Source: an uncultured Merdimonas sp. (lineage in GTDB: Bacteria > Bacillota > Clostridia > Lachnospirales > Lachnospiraceae). Taken from it: a stretch of 35,894 nt of DNA. The position numbers and the translations under genes were made by a program. This document shows positions 17,470 to 25,686 of this stretch, piece by piece. Each line of letters begins with the position of its first letter. The stretch's first letter is position 1. The stretch spans positions 1 through 35,894 of the forward strand of contig CALWAZ010000147.1 of NCBI GenBank assembly GCA_944375725.1, given 5' to 3'. The notes beneath the pieces are model-generated. The model had not been told where the DNA came from, did no database searches, and worked only from the letters and a program-made list of their open reading frames with translations.

Positions 17470-17485
17470 TTAACCAAATGGTTAA
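17470..17485 (+). promoter_or_regulatory. Palindromic operator of the HigBA locus
   Basis: TTAACCA at 17470-17476 and TGGTTAA at 17479-17485 form a perfect inverted repeat with a 2-base centre, placed at the expected transcription start. The position and symmetry fit autorepression by the HigA helix-turn-helix dimer. Confidence 0.72.
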
Positions 17486-17504
17486 CTTAGAAGGTGATAT
17501 CTCA

Positions 17505-17842
17505 TTGGAAATAACATATGCTAATAGTAGAGTAAAAAAATACTTTGAAGACTATACTAAAATGCAAAAGAAATTACCTTTTGAATGGTTAGAACAGTAA
17601 AGAAACATATGGATCGATTAAAAGCCGCTGAATGTTTCGGTGACTTCTTAAAGCTGGGCCTGGGAAAACCGGAACTGCTCACAGGCTATATTCATCCGAG
17701 ATATTCCCTGCACATATCTGCTAATGCCCGTTTAATTATTGAGCCTAACGCTACACAGGATACCATTATGATTTGTACTCAGATTGAAGTGAAAGGAGTG
17801 AGTGATTACCATGGCAGTAAAGAAAACTGGTATATCCCGTGA
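17505..17842 (+). pseudogene. higB: HigB-like toxin, broken by a one-base frame shift
   Basis: From TTG 17505, with an AAGGTGA ribosome site 8 bases upstream, the frame reads LEITYANSRVKKYFEDYTK and continues KLPFEW, then stops at TAA 17598. The rest of a RelE/HigB-type RNase toxin continues in the -1 frame from about 17588: VRTVKKHMDRLKAAECFGDF, then PELLTGYIHPRYSLHI and RLIIEPN, ending IEVKGVSDYHG. The downstream frame has its own stop (TGA 17582) just before the join, so the two halves cannot be read as one without a shift, for example by loss of one G in the TGG codon. There is no slippery heptamer. A second start at ATG 17585 could give a C-terminal fragment. The toxin is probably inactive. 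Confidence 0.78.
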
Positions 17843-18902
17843 TCTGATTATTCATCCGGGAGAAACCATCGCTGATGTTCTGGAAGACCGCGGAATCACG
17901 CAGACTGAGTTAGCTTCCAGAGCCGGTGTGTCTCCTGCTTATGTGAGCAATGTATTGGCAGGTAAAAAAGGCATCTCTGCGAACTTTGCAATGGGACTGG
18001 AATATGCTCTGGGAGTGCCGAAATCCTTTTGGTTAAATCTTCAGGCCAATTATGAGTCTGAGCTTTTGGAACTAAACGAAGAACAAACCATTACAGACGA
18101 AGAGCGAAATGCCAGAGAAGCTTTAAAAGATGTAATAAAATATCTGAGAAAAACAGAGAAAATGCCTTCCCGGGAAAGCAAAGACGCTTCTATCCTCTCT
18201 CTGCGGAAAGCGCTGCAAATCAGCAACATTGCAAACCTGAAGGAAATGATTCCTTCTGGAGCTTTTCGCATGTCTTCCAGTACGACGGTAAATCCCTATG
18301 TCCTCGGCGCGTGGATTCGTCTATGCCAAATTGCGGGAGACAGCCAAATACTGTCCGAAAAATTTGATAAATCCCTTACCGCAGATCTGATAGACGCAAT
18401 TAAAAAAATTATGTGCACAAAAAATGCAGATATCCAGCAGGAACTAAAAAAAGTCCTGAGCAGTTATGGGATTGATTTCTCTATTGTAAAAAACTTTCGC
18501 GGCGCTCCTGTACAGGGATATATTTCCCAGAAAGAGGATGATGTTTATCAAATGGTTTTAACCATCCGAGGTTCTTTTGCCGATATTTTCTGGTTTTCAC
18601 TTTTTCATGAGATAGGCCATATTGTAAACGGAGATATCAGAAAGACCACAAAATTTGTAGATGACGGCTGTGATCAGGATAAAGAAGCCGCCGCAGATCG
18701 GTTTGCTAAAAATATGCTTTTGTCTCCCGACAGTTATACTGTTTTTGTACAGAAGGGAAACTTTTCTATTGAAGCCATAAAAAACTATGCTTCCTCACAG
18801 CATGTTATGCCCTATATTGTCATTGGAAGACTTCAGAAAGAAGGCCGCCTGAGCTACAATGTATACAGTGATTATAAACTGCGGTATAAATGGGCCGATT
18901 AA
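17811..18902 (+). CDS. higA: HigA-type antitoxin fused to an ImmA/IrrE metalloprotease domain
   Basis: 363 residues from ATG 17811. An AAAGGAG site is 12 bases upstream; a GTG at 17802 would be too close to it. N-terminal helix-turn-helix of the HigA family: HPGETIADVLEDRGITQTEL, then AGVSPAYVSNVLAGKKGIS and ALGVPKSFWLNLQANYE (to about residue 80). The C-terminal half is an ImmA/IrrE-type zinc peptidase domain with HEIGH at 266-270 and the third ligand region KEAAADRFAKNMLL about 25 residues on. Such fusions bind and silence HigB and repress the operon; the protease part may allow regulated turnover. It overlaps the toxin tail by 32 bases and remains intact although the toxin is broken. Confidence 0.9.
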   Translation: MAVKKTGISRDLIIHPGETIADVLEDRGITQTELASRAGVSPAYVSNVLAGKKGISANFAMGLEYALGVPKSFWLNLQANYESELLELNEEQTITDEERNAREALKDVIKYLRKTEKMPSRESKDASILSLRKALQISNIANLKEMIPSGAFRMSSSTTVNPYVLGAWIRLCQIAGDSQILSEKFDKSLTADLIDAIKKIMCTKNADIQQELKKVLSSYGIDFSIVKNFRGAPVQGYISQKEDDVYQMVLTIRGSFADIFWFSLFHEIGHIVNGDIRKTTKFVDDGCDQDKEAAADRFAKNMLLSPDSYTVFVQKGNFSIEAIKNYASSQHVMPYIVIGRLQKEGRLSYNVYSDYKLRYKWAD

Positions 18903-18936
18903 ACAGACATTATTTTTTAACTCCTGATCTTTTTCC

Positions 18937-18973
18937 AAAAAGAGGCAGTCCTTTCATTCACGGCTGCCTCTTT
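18937..18973. terminator. Bidirectional terminator between higA and phnX
   Basis: AAAGAGGCAG (18939-18948) pairs perfectly with CTGCCTCTTT (18964-18973) around a 15-base loop, with A-run and T-run on the outside. It ends higA on the plus strand and the phosphonate operon on the minus strand. Confidence 0.85.
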
Positions 18974-18996
18974 AATCTGTTTTATTTTTGCTCTTG

Positions 18997-19782
18997 TTAT
19001 CTCTTCAGCCCCTCCAGGTACGCCGGAAGCTCTGACAGATTCCGCAGCACCACAGACGCTCCTGCTGCCAGGAACTTCTCTTCCACCTTCCGGCGCCGCG
19101 CCTCCTGCTCCTCCAAAGGCAGAGCGGCGTATTCCGCTTCCGTAAGCCCCATACAGGAGCTTCCTTCCACGACGCCCAGGGAAAGCATGCCTGCTGCCAG
19201 GCCTTCCTTAATATCTGCCACCGTGTCTCCCACCTTGATGGCGGCGGAGACGGATGTGACCTCCAGCTTTTTCAGGTTTTCAAAAATCATGTAGGGATAG
19301 GGACGGCCGAAATTTCCCACGGAATTGGGGGAAAACCAGCAGTCCGGGCTGTAGCCCTTCTCTGCGGCGCCGGGCACCACGATCTCCATCATTTCATCCG
19401 TATAACCCGTAGTAGAACCGATTTTGATTCCCTTATCCCGCAGGTATTTCACAGTTTCCAGCACGCCGGGCTTGGGCTCCGAGAACTGATGCACGATTTT
19501 CAGGATGCTCTTCTCAGAGGTCAGGTATACCTGTTCCACGTCCTCTTCGGTGAAATCTCTTCCATGCACCCGTTTCCACTCCTCGTGAATCCGCTCCATA
19601 TTCATCATGGTCCGGATATGATCCCGTTTCAGCATTCCCATAGGCTCCCGCACCTCATCGAAGGTGGGGGTAATCCCGTACTCCTCAAATGCCGTGATAA
19701 AGGCCTGCACCGGGGCAAAACAGCCATAGTCCACGGTCGTTCCTGCCCAGTCAAAGATTACTGCCTCAATTTTTCTTCTCAT
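18997..19782 (-). CDS. phnX: Phosphonoacetaldehyde hydrolase
   Basis: 261 residues, HAD superfamily. The nucleophile Asp11 is in FDWAGTTVDYG, and Lys52 in MGMLKRDHIR corresponds to the Schiff-base lysine that defines this enzyme (Lys53 in the Bacillus cereus protein). IGSTTGYTDEMM, the second HAD motif, and VKVGDT-like IKVGDTVADIKEG, the last motif, are intact. It cleaves the C-P bond of phosphonoacetaldehyde to acetaldehyde and phosphate. The start overlaps the end of phnW by 17 bases, so the two enzymes of the pathway are co-translated. It is the last gene of the operon. Confidence 0.97.
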   Translation of the reverse strand: MRRKIEAVIFDWAGTTVDYGCFAPVQAFITAFEEYGITPTFDEVREPMGMLKRDHIRTMMNMERIHEEWKRVHGRDFTEEDVEQVYLTSEKSILKIVHQFSEPKPGVLETVKYLRDKGIKIGSTTGYTDEMMEIVVPGAAEKGYSPDCWFSPNSVGNFGRPYPYMIFENLKKLEVTSVSAAIKVGDTVADIKEGLAAGMLSLGVVEGSSCMGLTEAEYAALPLEEQEARRRKVEEKFLAAGASVVLRNLSELPAYLEGLKR

Positions 19783-20890
19783 GCTGCGCCACCTCCTGAC
19801 AATGTTCTTTCAAAAAAGCTTCCATGATATCGCACACCCGGTCAATATCCTCCAGATAAATCTCCCCGATATTTCCGATGCGGAAGGTATCCGCGTCCGT
19901 CACCTTTCCCGGATAGATGGCATAGCCCCGTTCCTTGATGTAACGGTACATCTCATCGAAGGAAAAATTCTTTCCTTCCGGATAGAAGAAGGTGGTAATG
20001 ATGGGACCCTGATGCTCCGCGTCGATGTAGGGACGGATGCCCATGGCTTCCATGCGGCGGATCAGCTCCCGGTTATTCTCCAGGTACCGTCTGGCCCGGG
20101 CAGGAATTCCGCCCTCCTCCCGAAGCTCCTCCAGAGCTTTGGCAAAGGCCAGAACCGTATGGGTCGGGGAAGTAAACCTCCATTTTCCATCCTTCTCCAT
20201 GGTCACCCACTGATCATACAGGTCCAGGGAAACGCTTTTGCTCTTTCCCTCACAGGCCGCCAGAGCGCTTCTTCTGCAAATGATATAGGAGAAGCCCGGC
20301 ACACCCTGTACGCACTTGTTTGCGCTGCTGATCAGAAAGTCTATGCCGATTCCCGGCACGTCAATATCCACTCCCGCGAAAGAGGACATGGCATCCACAA
20401 TAAAGGTCTTTCCTGCTGCCTTCACGGCCTTTCCCACCGCGGCAATGTCGTTGAGAATTCCGGAGGTGGTCTCACTGTGAATCATTCCCACATGGGTAAT
20501 ATCCGGGTCTTCCCTTAAAAGCGTCTCCACCTTTTCCGCGTCCGGAATTCTGTCATAATTTTCCCGGTAAACCACGGTGTTTTTCCCCATCTTCTGTCCG
20601 ATCTCCGCCATGCGCTCCCCATAGGCGCCGTTGGCGCAGACCAGGATCTTTTCCTGATCTCCCACAGAGCTTCCGATTACGGATTCCACGCCGAAGGTAC
20701 CGCTTCCCTGCATCAGCACCACGGTATATTCCTCCTCGGATACGTGGGCCAGCTCAAGCAGCTCTCTGCGGATTTTCTGGGTGATCTGTTTGTAGTCGTC
20801 ATCCCAGGTGCAGTGGTCAAACATCATTTCCTTTTTTACCGTTTCCGTTGTAGTCAGCGGTCCCGGTGTCAGCAGTTTATAATCTGGCAT
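19766..20890 (-). CDS. phnW: 2-aminoethylphosphonate--pyruvate transaminase
   Basis: 374 residues, a fold-type I class V-like aminotransferase. It begins YKLLTPGPLTTTETVK, the usual PhnW N-terminus, has MQGSGTFGVES near residue 60-70, HSETTSGILND near 138, VDAMSSFAGVDID (cofactor Asp) near 165, and SSANKCVQGVPG with the PLP Lys at 192. It moves the amino group of 2-aminoethylphosphonate to pyruvate, giving phosphonoacetaldehyde and L-alanine. Its product is the substrate of the overlapping phnX. A 90-base gap with a GC-rich hairpin (arms AGCCGG/CCGGCT near 20937-20975) separates it from the binding-protein gene, so transporter and enzyme levels may differ. Confidence 0.97.
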   Translation of the reverse strand: MPDYKLLTPGPLTTTETVKKEMMFDHCTWDDDYKQITQKIRRELLELAHVSEEEYTVVLMQGSGTFGVESVIGSSVGDQEKILVCANGAYGERMAEIGQKMGKNTVVYRENYDRIPDAEKVETLLREDPDITHVGMIHSETTSGILNDIAAVGKAVKAAGKTFIVDAMSSFAGVDIDVPGIGIDFLISSANKCVQGVPGFSYIICRRSALAACEGKSKSVSLDLYDQWVTMEKDGKWRFTSPTHTVLAFAKALEELREEGGIPARARRYLENNRELIRRMEAMGIRPYIDAEHQGPIITTFFYPEGKNFSFDEMYRYIKERGYAIYPGKVTDADTFRIGNIGEIYLEDIDRVCDIMEAFLKEHCQEVAQHEKKN

Positions 20891-20980
20891 TTCCCTGTTT
20901 CCTTTCTGTTTCCCTTATTTTTTCTTCATCAGCCAGAGCCGGCGGCTTACCAAAATCTTCGGCCCGGCTTTTTCCGGCAG

Positions 20981-21979
20981 TTATTTGCAGCTTTCAGACA
21001 GCTCCTGATGCCTCTCCAGCAGATCCAGCGTCAGCGGCTCCGGAAATACCTTCGGATAAGCGGAGCTGTTGGCCGGATCGGTGGTCTCTCCCTCATATAC
21101 CGCATTGGGATAATACTTCTGCAGCTCGCTTCTTCCCTGGGTAATGATGCACTCGGCCATCTCCTGGGCCAGCGGATTAGTCTTGTCTCCCTTATCCACT
21201 ACAGCCACAGACTCTGTCAGAGAAAAGTTTCCCTCCGTGGGGTCCACAAAATCAATGGGAAGTCCTTCTGCCTTATCCGATACCGCCTGCTGCCGCAGAC
21301 CGAATCCAATGGCCACCTCGCCTGCCCGCACCTTCTTCAGCGGCGCGGAACCGGAAGACTCGATGTGGGGGCCGGCATTCTCATAGATTCCGGAGAGCGC
21401 TTCCTTTGCTCCCTCCTCTCCGTACCCGCTTACGAGAGCCTGAATCAGAAGCCATGCGGTGGAAGAGCTCTTAATATCTGTCACAGATACCAGATCCTTG
21501 TACTCCGGCTTTGTCAGATCCTTCAGGCAGGCGGGCATATCCAGATTGTTCTCTGCCAGCACCTCCGTATTGACGATGATGGTTCCCTCCTGAGATGTGA
21601 TGGGCGCGCAGTAATCCTTCTGGTCCGCGCTGTTGAGCAGCGTATAATCAAACTCCAGCGGCTGGAACATCTTCTGCTCCTCCTGCGCCGCGTCCAGGTA
21701 GAAGGTGCTTAAGGTAATCAGATCCGCCTCGATATCGGTTCCCTCTGCCATAACCTTTCCGCCGAGCTCAGAGGTTCCAAAGGTCTGAAACAGATATTTT
21801 CCCTCATATCCGTTTGCATCGAGGGTCTTTTTCATAGCCTCTACCGCTTCGTCATCCGCATTGGAATAGATGACTACCTCTCCGCCGGCCGCGCCCGCGC
21901 TCTGCCCGCAGCCTGTCATGGAAAAGGCTCCTGCCAGAATGGCTGCCGCCAGAATCATGGAAATTTTTCCTGCTTTCAT
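20981..21979 (-). CDS. phnS: ABC transporter substrate-binding lipoprotein, probably for 2-aminoethylphosphonate
   Basis: 332 residues. Signal peptide KAGKISMILAAAILAGAFS followed by lipobox SMTGC with Cys24. The mature part VVIYSNADDEAVEAMKKTL and the later GTIIVNTEV, SSSTAWLLIQALVSGYGEE, and GFGLRQQAVSDKAEGLPIDF segments are those of the iron(III)/phosphonate-type periplasmic binding protein cluster used by PhnS-like proteins. It would present substrate to the fused permease encoded directly upstream. Specificity for 2-aminoethylphosphonate is inferred from linkage with phnW and phnX; iron or another small anion is the main alternative. The start follows the permease stop by 4 bases. Confidence 0.85.
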   Translation of the reverse strand: MKAGKISMILAAAILAGAFSMTGCGQSAGAAGGEVVIYSNADDEAVEAMKKTLDANGYEGKYLFQTFGTSELGGKVMAEGTDIEADLITLSTFYLDAAQEEQKMFQPLEFDYTLLNSADQKDYCAPITSQEGTIIVNTEVLAENNLDMPACLKDLTKPEYKDLVSVTDIKSSSTAWLLIQALVSGYGEEGAKEALSGIYENAGPHIESSGSAPLKKVRAGEVAIGFGLRQQAVSDKAEGLPIDFVDPTEGNFSLTESVAVVDKGDKTNPLAQEMAECIITQGRSELQKYYPNAVYEGETTDPANSSAYPKVFPEPLTLDLLERHQELSESCK

Positions 21980-21983
21980 CTTC

Positions 21984-23612
21984 TTATCTCTCCTTTTTCT
22001 CTTTTCTTTTTATCATATATCCCAGGATTCCCTTGACTATCAGATTGGTGCCCAGGATGAACAGCGACAGTACAAATACCTCATTGAATTTGGTGTAATA
22101 CTGCAGTTCCTTGATCTTTGTGGTGATTACCATGGTTCTGGCTCCCGCGATAAAGATGACTGCGCTGACTGTCACCATGGCGTTTACAAAGTAGTAGCTG
22201 AACACCTCCAGTATCGTAGAGGTCATATTGGGAGTCACAATCCGCACAATGGTTTTGATCCAGGTATCCCCCATCAGGGAAGCTGTGGTCTCCCAGGAGC
22301 TGTTCAGCTTGGAAAGTGAATTCCGCATCATCAGATAAGGCGTGGAAAAAAAGTGCACCACGTTGCAGAGGATAATGAGGGCAAAGGTGTTCTGCAGAGG
22401 CGTTCCTGAGAAAATAAACATGAACGCGATACCGATGACCATGCCGGGAATGGTGTTGGTTATCAGAGCAATGGCGTCGATGACTCCCTTCAGCTTTCCA
22501 TTCAGGCCGCTTCTGGCTGTGGCAAGGGCTGCCCCGTAGGTGATCAGAAGCCCCGCCAGGGCCGTGCAGACCGCCACGAAAATGGAATTCTTATAGACGC
22601 CGGACAGGCTGCTGTCCTCCAGCACTGCCCGCACATGCTCCAGCGTGAAGCTCACCTGATAGGGCCATTCCTGCACCAGCGGCACCACAAAAATCACCGC
22701 GAAAATGGCAAGCACTGAAATGATAATCTCAGAGGAGCCTGCCGCGCAGACGGCATCCCGCGCCGGATTCTTCTTCAGCTCAATCCGGGATATCCTGGTG
22801 TAGCGCACATTGTACCGCTCCAGGTATTTCAGGAGGGCAATGCTGAGTACCGAAGGAATCAGCATCATCATGGCGACCACCGCGCCCCGGTTGAAATTCG
22901 GAATACTTCCCAGCATCTCGTTATACAGCACGGTGGCGACCACCTCATATTCTCCGCCCACGGAAGCCGGGATGCCGTAATCCGTAAAGCACAGGAAAAA
23001 ACACTGTACAAAGGAAGCGGCCAGCGTACCCAGCAGGGGACGGATAATGGTCTGCCAGAAAGTCCTTACAGGACTGTCTCCCATGACTCTGGACACCACC
23101 ATAAACTTCTTGTCGATGAAGCCCATGGTATTCAAAATCAGCAGAAACGATATGGGCAGTGTGTAAATCACATATCCGAAAAGCAGTCCGTGAAACCCGT
23201 AGATATCAAAGAGCTGTCTTCCAAAAAGCCTGGTAAGCAGCCCCTGCCTGCCGAAAGAATAGATAATGGCAAACCCATAGGTAATCGTGGGAAGCAGCAT
23301 GGGAAGGACCGCCAGAGTCCATATTACCCGCTTGAATCTCTTATTTAAATTCGTATATTGTATACTGTATGCCAGAAAAAAGGCAAGCACGGTAGCCAGA
23401 AGAGCGCTGCATACAGAGACTGCCACGCTGTTTCCCAGGGCGGTCAGAAACCCTCTTCCCGTGAGCACCTCCACATAATTTTCGATTCCGGCGCCTGCCT
23501 CTCCCACAAAGGATTCCAGCAGCAGCCTCAGAATGGGGACCGCCAGAAATACCACGAAGATGGCAAGCACCAGGGCATATATGGTCTTGATTTCCCGTTC
23601 TTTTCTTACCAT
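21984..23612 (-). CDS. ABC transporter permease with two fused membrane domains
   Basis: 542 residues with about 12 transmembrane helices, arranged as two binding-protein-dependent permease units in one chain. The first unit runs to about 275 and the second from about 295 after a charged linker (RIELKKNPARDAVCAAG). Each carries an EAA-like cytoplasmic loop: VVSRVMGDSPVRTFWQTII in the first, TTASLMGDTWIKTIVRIVT in the second, which dock on the ATPase. Proteins of this size and duplicated design are the permeases of the putative 2-aminoethylphosphonate transporters and of FbpB-type iron transporters. Gap to the ATPase gene is 3 bases. Confidence 0.88.
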   Translation of the reverse strand: MVRKEREIKTIYALVLAIFVVFLAVPILRLLLESFVGEAGAGIENYVEVLTGRGFLTALGNSVAVSVCSALLATVLAFFLAYSIQYTNLNKRFKRVIWTLAVLPMLLPTITYGFAIIYSFGRQGLLTRLFGRQLFDIYGFHGLLFGYVIYTLPISFLLILNTMGFIDKKFMVVSRVMGDSPVRTFWQTIIRPLLGTLAASFVQCFFLCFTDYGIPASVGGEYEVVATVLYNEMLGSIPNFNRGAVVAMMMLIPSVLSIALLKYLERYNVRYTRISRIELKKNPARDAVCAAGSSEIIISVLAIFAVIFVVPLVQEWPYQVSFTLEHVRAVLEDSSLSGVYKNSIFVAVCTALAGLLITYGAALATARSGLNGKLKGVIDAIALITNTIPGMVIGIAFMFIFSGTPLQNTFALIILCNVVHFFSTPYLMMRNSLSKLNSSWETTASLMGDTWIKTIVRIVTPNMTSTILEVFSYYFVNAMVTVSAVIFIAGARTMVITTKIKELQYYTKFNEVFVLSLFILGTNLIVKGILGYMIKRKEKKER

Positions 23613-23615
23613 GGC

Positions 23616-24386
23616 TTACACCGCCTGCATGCTTCTCGCCATGTTCTGGTGAAACAGGGCGAAAATATTATTCTTTTTGATCTCCAGCTGATTTAAAATG
23701 AATTCCTTCACAAAATTATTCTGGGGAGTCATGATAATTTCCCGGGGCGCTCCATACTGGGAGATGCGGCCCTTGTTCACGATCAGCACCTTGTCTGACA
23801 GGGTCAGGGCTTCCTCCGGGTCATGGGTTACGATGATGGTGGTCAGATGGAAGTCTCTGGCGATTTCTTTGATCTTTTCTTTGATGGACTCCTTAATGAC
23901 TCCATCCAGCGCGCTTAAGGGCTCATCGAGGAGCAGAATCTTGGGTTTCATCACCATGGTTCTGGCCAGCGCCACTCTCTGCTTCTGGCCGCCGGAGAGC
24001 TGTTCGATTTTCTTATCCAGATGCTCCCTGAGGCCCAGCAGGTCGATGAACTCCTCCACTTCCTTTTCTGACGAAATACCCGGTCTGTTTTTCAGGCCGT
24101 AGGTAATATTCTTATACACATTCAGATTGGGAAACAGGGCATAATCCTGAAATACGATGTTGAAACCTCTCTCTTCCATGGGAACCTCTGTGATATCCTT
24201 ACCGTCAAAAATAATCTGTCCGCTGTCCGCCGGAGTCAGTCCGAGAACCAGGTTCAGAAGAGTCGTCTTTCCGCAGCCCGAAGGCCCGAGAATCGATACG
24301 ATCTCTCCGTCCTGTATCTTCAGGTTCATATCCTCCAGAATCGTTACATTGTCATAAGACTTCTTTACATGTTTCAGCTCCAGCAT
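23616..24386 (-). CDS. phnT: ABC transporter ATP-binding protein, phosphonate uptake
   Basis: 256 residues. GGAG stands only one base before an ATG at 24392 but 7 bases before the ATG at 24386, so the second start is preferred. Walker A GPSGCGKTTLL, Q-loop VFQDYALFPNL, signature LSGGQKQRVALA, Walker B ILLLDEPLSALD and the switch His in VTHDPEEA are all present. This is a spermidine/iron/phosphonate-type importer ATPase. It is the first gene of the five-gene import and degradation unit. Confidence 0.88.
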   Translation of the reverse strand: MLELKHVKKSYDNVTILEDMNLKIQDGEIVSILGPSGCGKTTLLNLVLGLTPADSGQIIFDGKDITEVPMEERGFNIVFQDYALFPNLNVYKNITYGLKNRPGISSEKEVEEFIDLLGLREHLDKKIEQLSGGQKQRVALARTMVMKPKILLLDEPLSALDGVIKESIKEKIKEIARDFHLTTIIVTHDPEEALTLSDKVLIVNKGRISQYGAPREIIMTPQNNFVKEFILNQLEIKKNNIFALFHQNMARSMQAV

Positions 24387-24583
24387 GTTCATTCTCCTTT
24401 CTCCGGCGCCTTCTATATCTCCACCATACTTCTTTTTTTCTGTTTCCGAATCTATCGCTTTCTGTGTGTATTTGGCTTATTTCCGGCCTTTCCGCCGTCC
24501 TGACATCTGGTATTATTGCCAGCGTGGACGCTCCGTTTAATCAAGAACATGTGAAACCTTTGTAAAGCCCCGGTAAACCAGAA

Positions 24584-24622
24584 AAGAGGATATTTTGTAG
24601 AAATTCTACAAAATATCCTCTT
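24584..24622. repeat. Perfect 19-bp inverted repeat upstream of the phosphonate operon
   Basis: Arms of 19 bases (24584-24602 and 24604-24622) are perfectly complementary around one central base. The core TGTAGAAATTCTACA at 24596-24610 resembles the palindromes bound by HexR, an RpiR-family regulator. It lies about 200 bases before the phnT start, in the 400-base gap after the rpiR-type gene. No T-run follows on the minus strand, so an operator is more likely than a terminator. Confidence 0.75.
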
Positions 24623-24676
24623 CCTCCGGCGGCCTTTTCCGCCCCCGTTTTTCTCTTTATCTCGTCTTTTTCTCCG

Positions 24677-24691
24677 GGTAGAAAAACTACA
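24677..24691. promoter_or_regulatory. Second, weaker copy of the RpiR-like operator
   Basis: GGTAGAAAAACTACA matches the core of the perfect palindrome at 12 of 15 positions and keeps the GTAG/CTAC arms; start-to-start distance is 81 bases. The remaining sequence of the 24387-24794 gap includes TGTAC-N8-GTACA at 24759-24776; I see no gene in it. Confidence 0.5.
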
Positions 24692-24794
24692 GATTTCCGT
24701 CCCCGGCCCTTCGCATTTTCCATTTTATTACATTTTCAGAATTCAGACACCGGAAATTGTACTGAAAAAAGTACACGGCTTTCCTGCCTCTTTT

Positions 24795-25685
24795 TCAGCC
24801 CTCCCGCTGGTCATGGACCGCGTAGGCCCTGCCGCCCGCCACCCGGCTGTTCCGGTTCAGCACTTTCACGTACCGGTCGTAATCTGACGCAAGAAGCCCC
24901 ATATAAATCATATCCACTATCATAATCTGCGTGGTTCTGGAAAAAATGGCGTCTCCGTAAAAGACCTGATCCTGGCTGGTGCACAGCACCAGATCCGCGT
25001 AGCGCGTGATCAGAGAATCTCTGAAATTCGTGATTACGATGGTGGAGGCCCCGGCCTTTCTGGCAGCCTTCACCGCGTCCACCGTATCCCTGGAATTTCC
25101 CGAATAGGAGATTCCCACCGCCACATCACCCGCGGACAGATTCCCCGCGCAGATATTCTGAAAATAGCTGTCGGAAAAGTATCTGCAGTCCAGTCCCAGA
25201 TACAGAAGCTTCGCCAGGAGATCAAGGGCTGTCACATCAGAATTTTCCACACTGTAAATATCGATTTTCCGCGCCCGGTTCAGTGTGTCAATCACCTGCC
25301 GGAACACACTGGGAGAAATATTTTTCAGCATCTCCCCTGCCATATTGCCCGCCGTGGCTACGATTTTGGCGGGAATCTCCTCCGGCTTCTCCTCTCCGGT
25401 CAGGGCATACCCGTACATGGCCTTAAAGGGTCCTGCCTCATCCTCCCGTTTCTGCGCCAGCTTTTCCACTACCTCGTAGCGGAATTCCTTATATCCTCCA
25501 AAGCCCAGCGCCTTGATCATCCGCATCACGGTAGGCTGGCTGACTCCGGCGCGCCGGGCCAGCTGATCGAGGGTCAGCGCCCGCAGTTCCTCCAGATGCT
25601 CCAGCACATAATCCGCGGCCTTCTTTTCCGACGGCCTCAGATCTCCATAGCCCGCTTCTATCTTCAGTCTGATTTCTTTTCCCAT
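24795..25685 (-). CDS. MurR/RpiR-family transcriptional regulator
   Basis: 296 residues. N-terminal HTH_6 domain to about residue 77: ADYVLEHLEELRALTLDQLA and RRAGVSQPTVMRMIKALGFGGYKEFR. C-terminal SIS sugar-isomerase domain about 120-250: IDIYSVENSDVTALDLLAKL, then GDVAVGISYSGNSRDTVDAVK with the phosphosugar-binding serine loop, and IVITNFRDSLI. RpiR proteins sense phosphorylated metabolites; here a phosphonate or aldehyde intermediate is possible. The gene starts one base after the threonine aldolase stop, so the two form an operon, and it lies directly upstream of the phosphonate genes that carry two palindromes in their leader. Confidence 0.9.
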   Translation of the reverse strand: MGKEIRLKIEAGYGDLRPSEKKAADYVLEHLEELRALTLDQLARRAGVSQPTVMRMIKALGFGGYKEFRYEVVEKLAQKREDEAGPFKAMYGYALTGEEKPEEIPAKIVATAGNMAGEMLKNISPSVFRQVIDTLNRARKIDIYSVENSDVTALDLLAKLLYLGLDCRYFSDSYFQNICAGNLSAGDVAVGISYSGNSRDTVDAVKAARKAGASTIVITNFRDSLITRYADLVLCTSQDQVFYGDAIFSRTTQIMIVDMIYMGLLASDYDRYVKVLNRNSRVAGGRAYAVHDQREG

Positions 25686-25686
25686 T

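Noticed and set aside
17582-17600. Programmed frameshifting in HigB
   Set aside because: There is no X XXY YYZ slippery heptamer or obvious downstream structure; a plain one-base deletion is simpler.
24541-24723. A 60-codon minus-strand frame in the phosphonate leader
   Set aside because: It contains the perfect palindrome and has no ribosome site or homology.
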